NCBI GenBank assembly: GCA_022747635.1
Contig: JAKTNV010000764.1
Coordinates: 1-64,000, forward strand
Reading direction: 5' to 3'
Source of the DNA: Hetaerina americana
Taxonomy: Eukaryota; Arthropoda; Insecta; Odonata; Calopterygidae
Length of the DNA: 64,000 bases
The translations under genes and the position numbers were made by a program. Shown in pieces: positions 60,665 through 64,000 of the stretch (positions are counted from its first letter, which is position 1; each line of letters opens with the position of its first letter). The notes under the pieces were generated by a model. That model was not told where the DNA came from. It saw nothing but the letters and a program-made list of their open reading frames with translations, and did no database searches.

Positions 60665-62675
60665 GTCTTTCAGGATTAATTCTGGGTTTTATTTTGTTTA
60701 TTTGATGAAGATGAACAACAATACATACCATGGAAACATTTTTGTTTGATTTGCGTCAAGTGAGATTTTCACCTAGAACCCTAAGGGGGGGGGTATTGGC
60801 ACTTTTCATGGAAAAATATGAAAAATTAAATTTTCTAAAAATGAAATAAATGCCTTCTAATCACCTCAAACATTCACTCTAAAACAGAAGATTGTTGTTT
60901 TTCGAAATATTTTTAGAAATGTGGGCTCTTTTAGTAACATTAACACCTGGGCTGAAGCGTCTTTAATGATCATTTATTGTCTTTCAGGATACATTCTGGG
61001 TTTTATTTTGTTTATTTGATGAAAATGAACAACAATACACACCTTGGATGCATTTTTGTTTGATTTGTGTCGAGTGAGATTTTCACCTAGAACCCAAAGG
61101 GGGGGGCATTGGCACTTTTCATGGAAAAATGTGAAAAATTAAATTTTCTTAAAATGAAATATATGCCTTCTAAACACCTCAAACATTCACTCTAAAACAG
61201 AAAATTGTTGTTTTTCGCAATATTTTTAGAAATTTGGGCTCTTTTAGTAACATTAACACCTGGGCTGAAGCATCTTTTATGATCATTTATTGTCTTTCAG
61301 GATACATTCTGGGTTTTATTTTGTTTATTTGATGAAAATGAACAACAATACACACCTTGGATACATTTTTGTTTGATTTGTGTCGAGTGAGATTTTCACC
61401 TAGAACCCAAAGGTGGGGGTATTGGCACTTTTCATGGAAAAATGTGAAAAATTAAATTTTCTAAAAATGAAATAAATGCCTTCTAAACACCTCAAACATT
61501 CACTCTAAAACCGAAGATTGTTGTTTTTCGCAATATTTTTAGAAATTTGGGCTCTTTTAGTAACATTTACACTTTCTCTGAAGCAACTTTTATGCTCATT
61601 TCTTGTCCTTCAAGATTAATTCTGGGTTTTATTTTGTTTATTTGATATAAATGAAAAACAATACACACCATGGAAACATTTTTGTTTGATTTGTGTCGAG
61701 TGAGATTTTCACCTAGAACCCAAAGGGGGGGGGTAATTGGCACTTTTCATGGAAAAATGTGAAAAATTAAATTTTCTAAAAATGAAATAAATGCCTTCTA
61801 AACACCTCAAACATTCACTCTAAAACAGAAGATTGTTTTTTTTCGCAATATTTTTAGAAATTTGGGCTCTTTTAGTAACATTTACACTTTCTCTGAAGCA
61901 ACTTTTATGCTCATTTCTTGTCCTTCAAGATTAATTCTGGGTTTTATTTTGTTTATTTGATGAAAATGGACAACAATACACACCATGGAAACATTTTTGT
62001 TTGATTTGTGTCGAGTGAGATTTTCACATAGAACCCAAAGGGGGTAAAGGCACTTTTCATGGAAAAATGTAAAAAATTAAATTTTCTAAAAATGAAACAA
62101 ATGCCTTCTAAACACCTCAAACATTCACTCTAAAACAGAAGATTGTTATTTTTCGCAATATTTTTAGAAATTTGGGCTCTTTTAGTAACATTAACACTTG
62201 CGCTGAAGTATCTTTTATGCTTATTTCTTGTATTTCAGGATCAATTCTGGGTTTTATTTTGTTTATTTGATGAAAATGAACAACAATACTCACCATGGAA
62301 ACATTTTTGTTAGATTTGTGTCAAGTGAGATTTTCACCTAGAACCCAAAGGGGGGGGTATTGGCACTTTTCATGGAAAAATGTGAAAAATTACATTTTCT
62401 AAAAATGAATGAAATTCCTTCTAAACACCTCAAACATTCACTCTAAAACAGAAGATTGTTGTTTTTCGCAATATTTTTAGAAATTTGGGCTCTTTTAATA
62501 ACGTTAACACTTGGGCTGAAGCATCTTTTATGATCTTTTATTGTCTTTCAGGATTCATTCTGGGTTTTTGTTTTGTTTATTTGATGAAAATGATCAACAA
62601 TACACACCTTGGATACATTTTTGTTTGATTTGTGTCGAGTGAGATTTTCACCTAGAACCCAAAGGGGGGGTATTG
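60665..62675 (+). repeat. Higher-order block D5, copy 2
   Basis: Second copy of 58171-60180, differing by rare changes such as GGATCAATTCTGG near 62239 and one extra T near 62568. It is followed by 62676-64000, which matches the monomers right of the LINE and then 30300-30950. Confidence 0.9.
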
Positions 62676-64000
62676 GCACTTTTCATGGAAAAATGTGAAA
62701 AATTAAATTTTCTAAAAATGAAATAAATGCTTTCTAAACACCTCAAACATTCACTCTAAAACAGAAGATTGTTGTTTTTCGCAATATTTTTAGAAATTTT
62801 GGCTCTTTTAGTAACATTAACACTTGCGCTGAAGCATTTTTTTATGCTCATTTCATGTCTTTCAGGATTAATTCTGGGTTTTATTTTGTTTATTTGATGA
62901 AAATGAATAACAATACTCACCATGAAAACATTTTTGTTTGATTTGTTTCAAGTGAGATTTTCACCTAGAACCCAAAGGGGGGGGTATTGGCACTTTTCAT
63001 GGAAAAATGTGAAAAATTACATTTTCTAAAAATGAAATAAATGCCTTCTAAACACCTCAAACATTAACTCTAAAACAGAAGATTGTTGTTTTTCGCAATA
63101 TTTTTAGAAATTTGGGCTCTTTTAATAACATAAACACTGGGGCTGAAGCATCTTTTATGATCTTTTATTGTCTTTCAGGATTCATTCTGGGTTTTATTTT
63201 GATTATTTGATGAAAATGAACAACAATACACACCTTGGATACATTTTTGTTTGATTTGTGTCGAGTAAGATTTTCACCTAGAACCCAAAGGGGGGGTATT
63301 GGCACTTTTCATGGAAAAATGTGAAAAATTAAATTTTCTAAAAATGAAATAAATGCCTTCTAAACACCTCAAACATTCACTCTAAAACAGAAGATTGTTG
63401 TTTTTCGCAATATTTTTAGAAATTTGGGCTACAATAGTAACATTAACACCTGGGCTGAAGCATATTTTATGATCATTTATTGTCTTTCAGGATACATTCT
63501 GGGTTTTATTTTGTTTATTTGATGAAAATGAACAACAATACACACCTTGGATGCATTTTTGTTTGATTTGTGTTGAGTGAGATTTTCACCTAGAACCCAA
63601 AGGGGGGGGGCATTGGCACTCTTCATGGAAAAATGTGAAAAATTAAATTTTCTTAAAATGAAATAAATGCCTTCTAAACACCTCAAACATTCACTCTAAA
63701 AAAGAAGATTGTTGTTTTTCGCAATATTTTTAGAAATTTGGGCTCTTTTAGTAACATTAACACTTTCTCTAAAGCAACTTTTATGCTCATTTCTTGTCGT
63801 TCAAGATTAATTCTGGGTTTTATTTTGTTTATTTGATGAAAATGAACAACAATACACACCATGGAAACGTTTTTGTTTGATTTGTGTCGAGTTAGATTTT
63901 CACCTAGAACCCAAAGGGGGGGGGGTATTGGCACTTTTCATGGAAAAATGTCAAAAATTAAATTTTCTAAAAATGAAATAAATGCCTTCTAAACACCTCA

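Larger units (their letters stand above)
13061..64000 (+). repeat. Satellite array, right segment (about 312-bp monomer)
   Basis: More than 160 monomers continuing the left array in the same orientation to the window edge, with no further insertion. Monomers fall into linked variant classes recognisable by their middle: CACCTGGGCTG with GATCATTT; CTTTCTCTGAAG with CCTTCAAGATT; TTGCGCTGAAG with CATGTCTTTC; TTGGGCTGAAG with GATCTTTTATT; and TTGCGCTGAGG with CTTTAATGATTT. Short ORFs (up to about 109 codons) on both strands recur from monomer to monomer and are not genes. Higher-order blocks within the segment are listed separately. Confidence 0.97.

Noticed and set aside
1..64000. CRISPR array
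   Set aside because: The regular spacing is that of a 312-bp head-to-tail satellite without short direct repeats separated by unique spacers, and the LINE shows the DNA is eukaryotic.

Overview
The window is almost entirely one tandem satellite DNA. An AT-rich monomer of about 312 bp repeats head to tail, always in the same orientation, from base 1 to base 64000. By length that is roughly 190 copies. A single non-satellite sequence interrupts it: a 5'-truncated non-LTR retrotransposon (LINE) at about 9228-13060 on the minus strand. There is no host gene, tRNA, rRNA, CRISPR array or bacterial-type operon. The LINE belongs to the CR1/L2-like group: AP-type endonuclease, RT with FADD box, ORF1 ending in an SGNH/esterase-like block, and a 3' end made of a short tandem hexamer instead of poly(A). 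With the satellite, this points to heterochromatin of a metazoan, probably an invertebrate. The species cannot be told from the sequence.

Layout. 1-9227 is satellite, with a 3.27-kb block present twice at a 3727-bp (12-monomer) spacing. 9228-13060 is the LINE: read on the minus strand it has the C-terminal end of ORF1 (13060-12713), an overlapping ORF2 (12728-9741, endonuclease plus reverse transcriptase, no internal stop), a 3' UTR of about 0.5 kb and a (TGTAGA)n-type tail. 13061-64000 is satellite again. It is organised into higher-order blocks: a 12-13-monomer pair (about 13.6-20.4 kb), an 18/19-monomer pair (20.1-29.7 kb), and three separate 8-monomer pairs (31.2-35.8, 37.4-42.4 and 58.2-62.7 kb). 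Two long-range copies match earlier segments at spacings of about 30.57 kb and 24.95 kb.

How it fits together. The satellite evolves by unequal exchange, so monomers fall into a few linked sequence classes, chimeric monomers mark exchange points, and copy number differs between related blocks. The LINE landed inside one monomer at a CTA/TAG site without loss of satellite sequence. Unoccupied copies of the same flanking monomers persist at about 29.6 kb and 62.6 kb, so the insertion can be ordered relative to the amplification.

The most notable single detail is at the LINE ORF1/ORF2 junction. ORF2 has no ATG near its start. The 16-nt ORF overlap contains a U UUU UUA heptamer in the exact register needed for -1 ribosomal frameshifting. 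All short ORFs outside the LINE are fortuitous readings of the satellite, whose length (about 104 codons) keeps a frame open.
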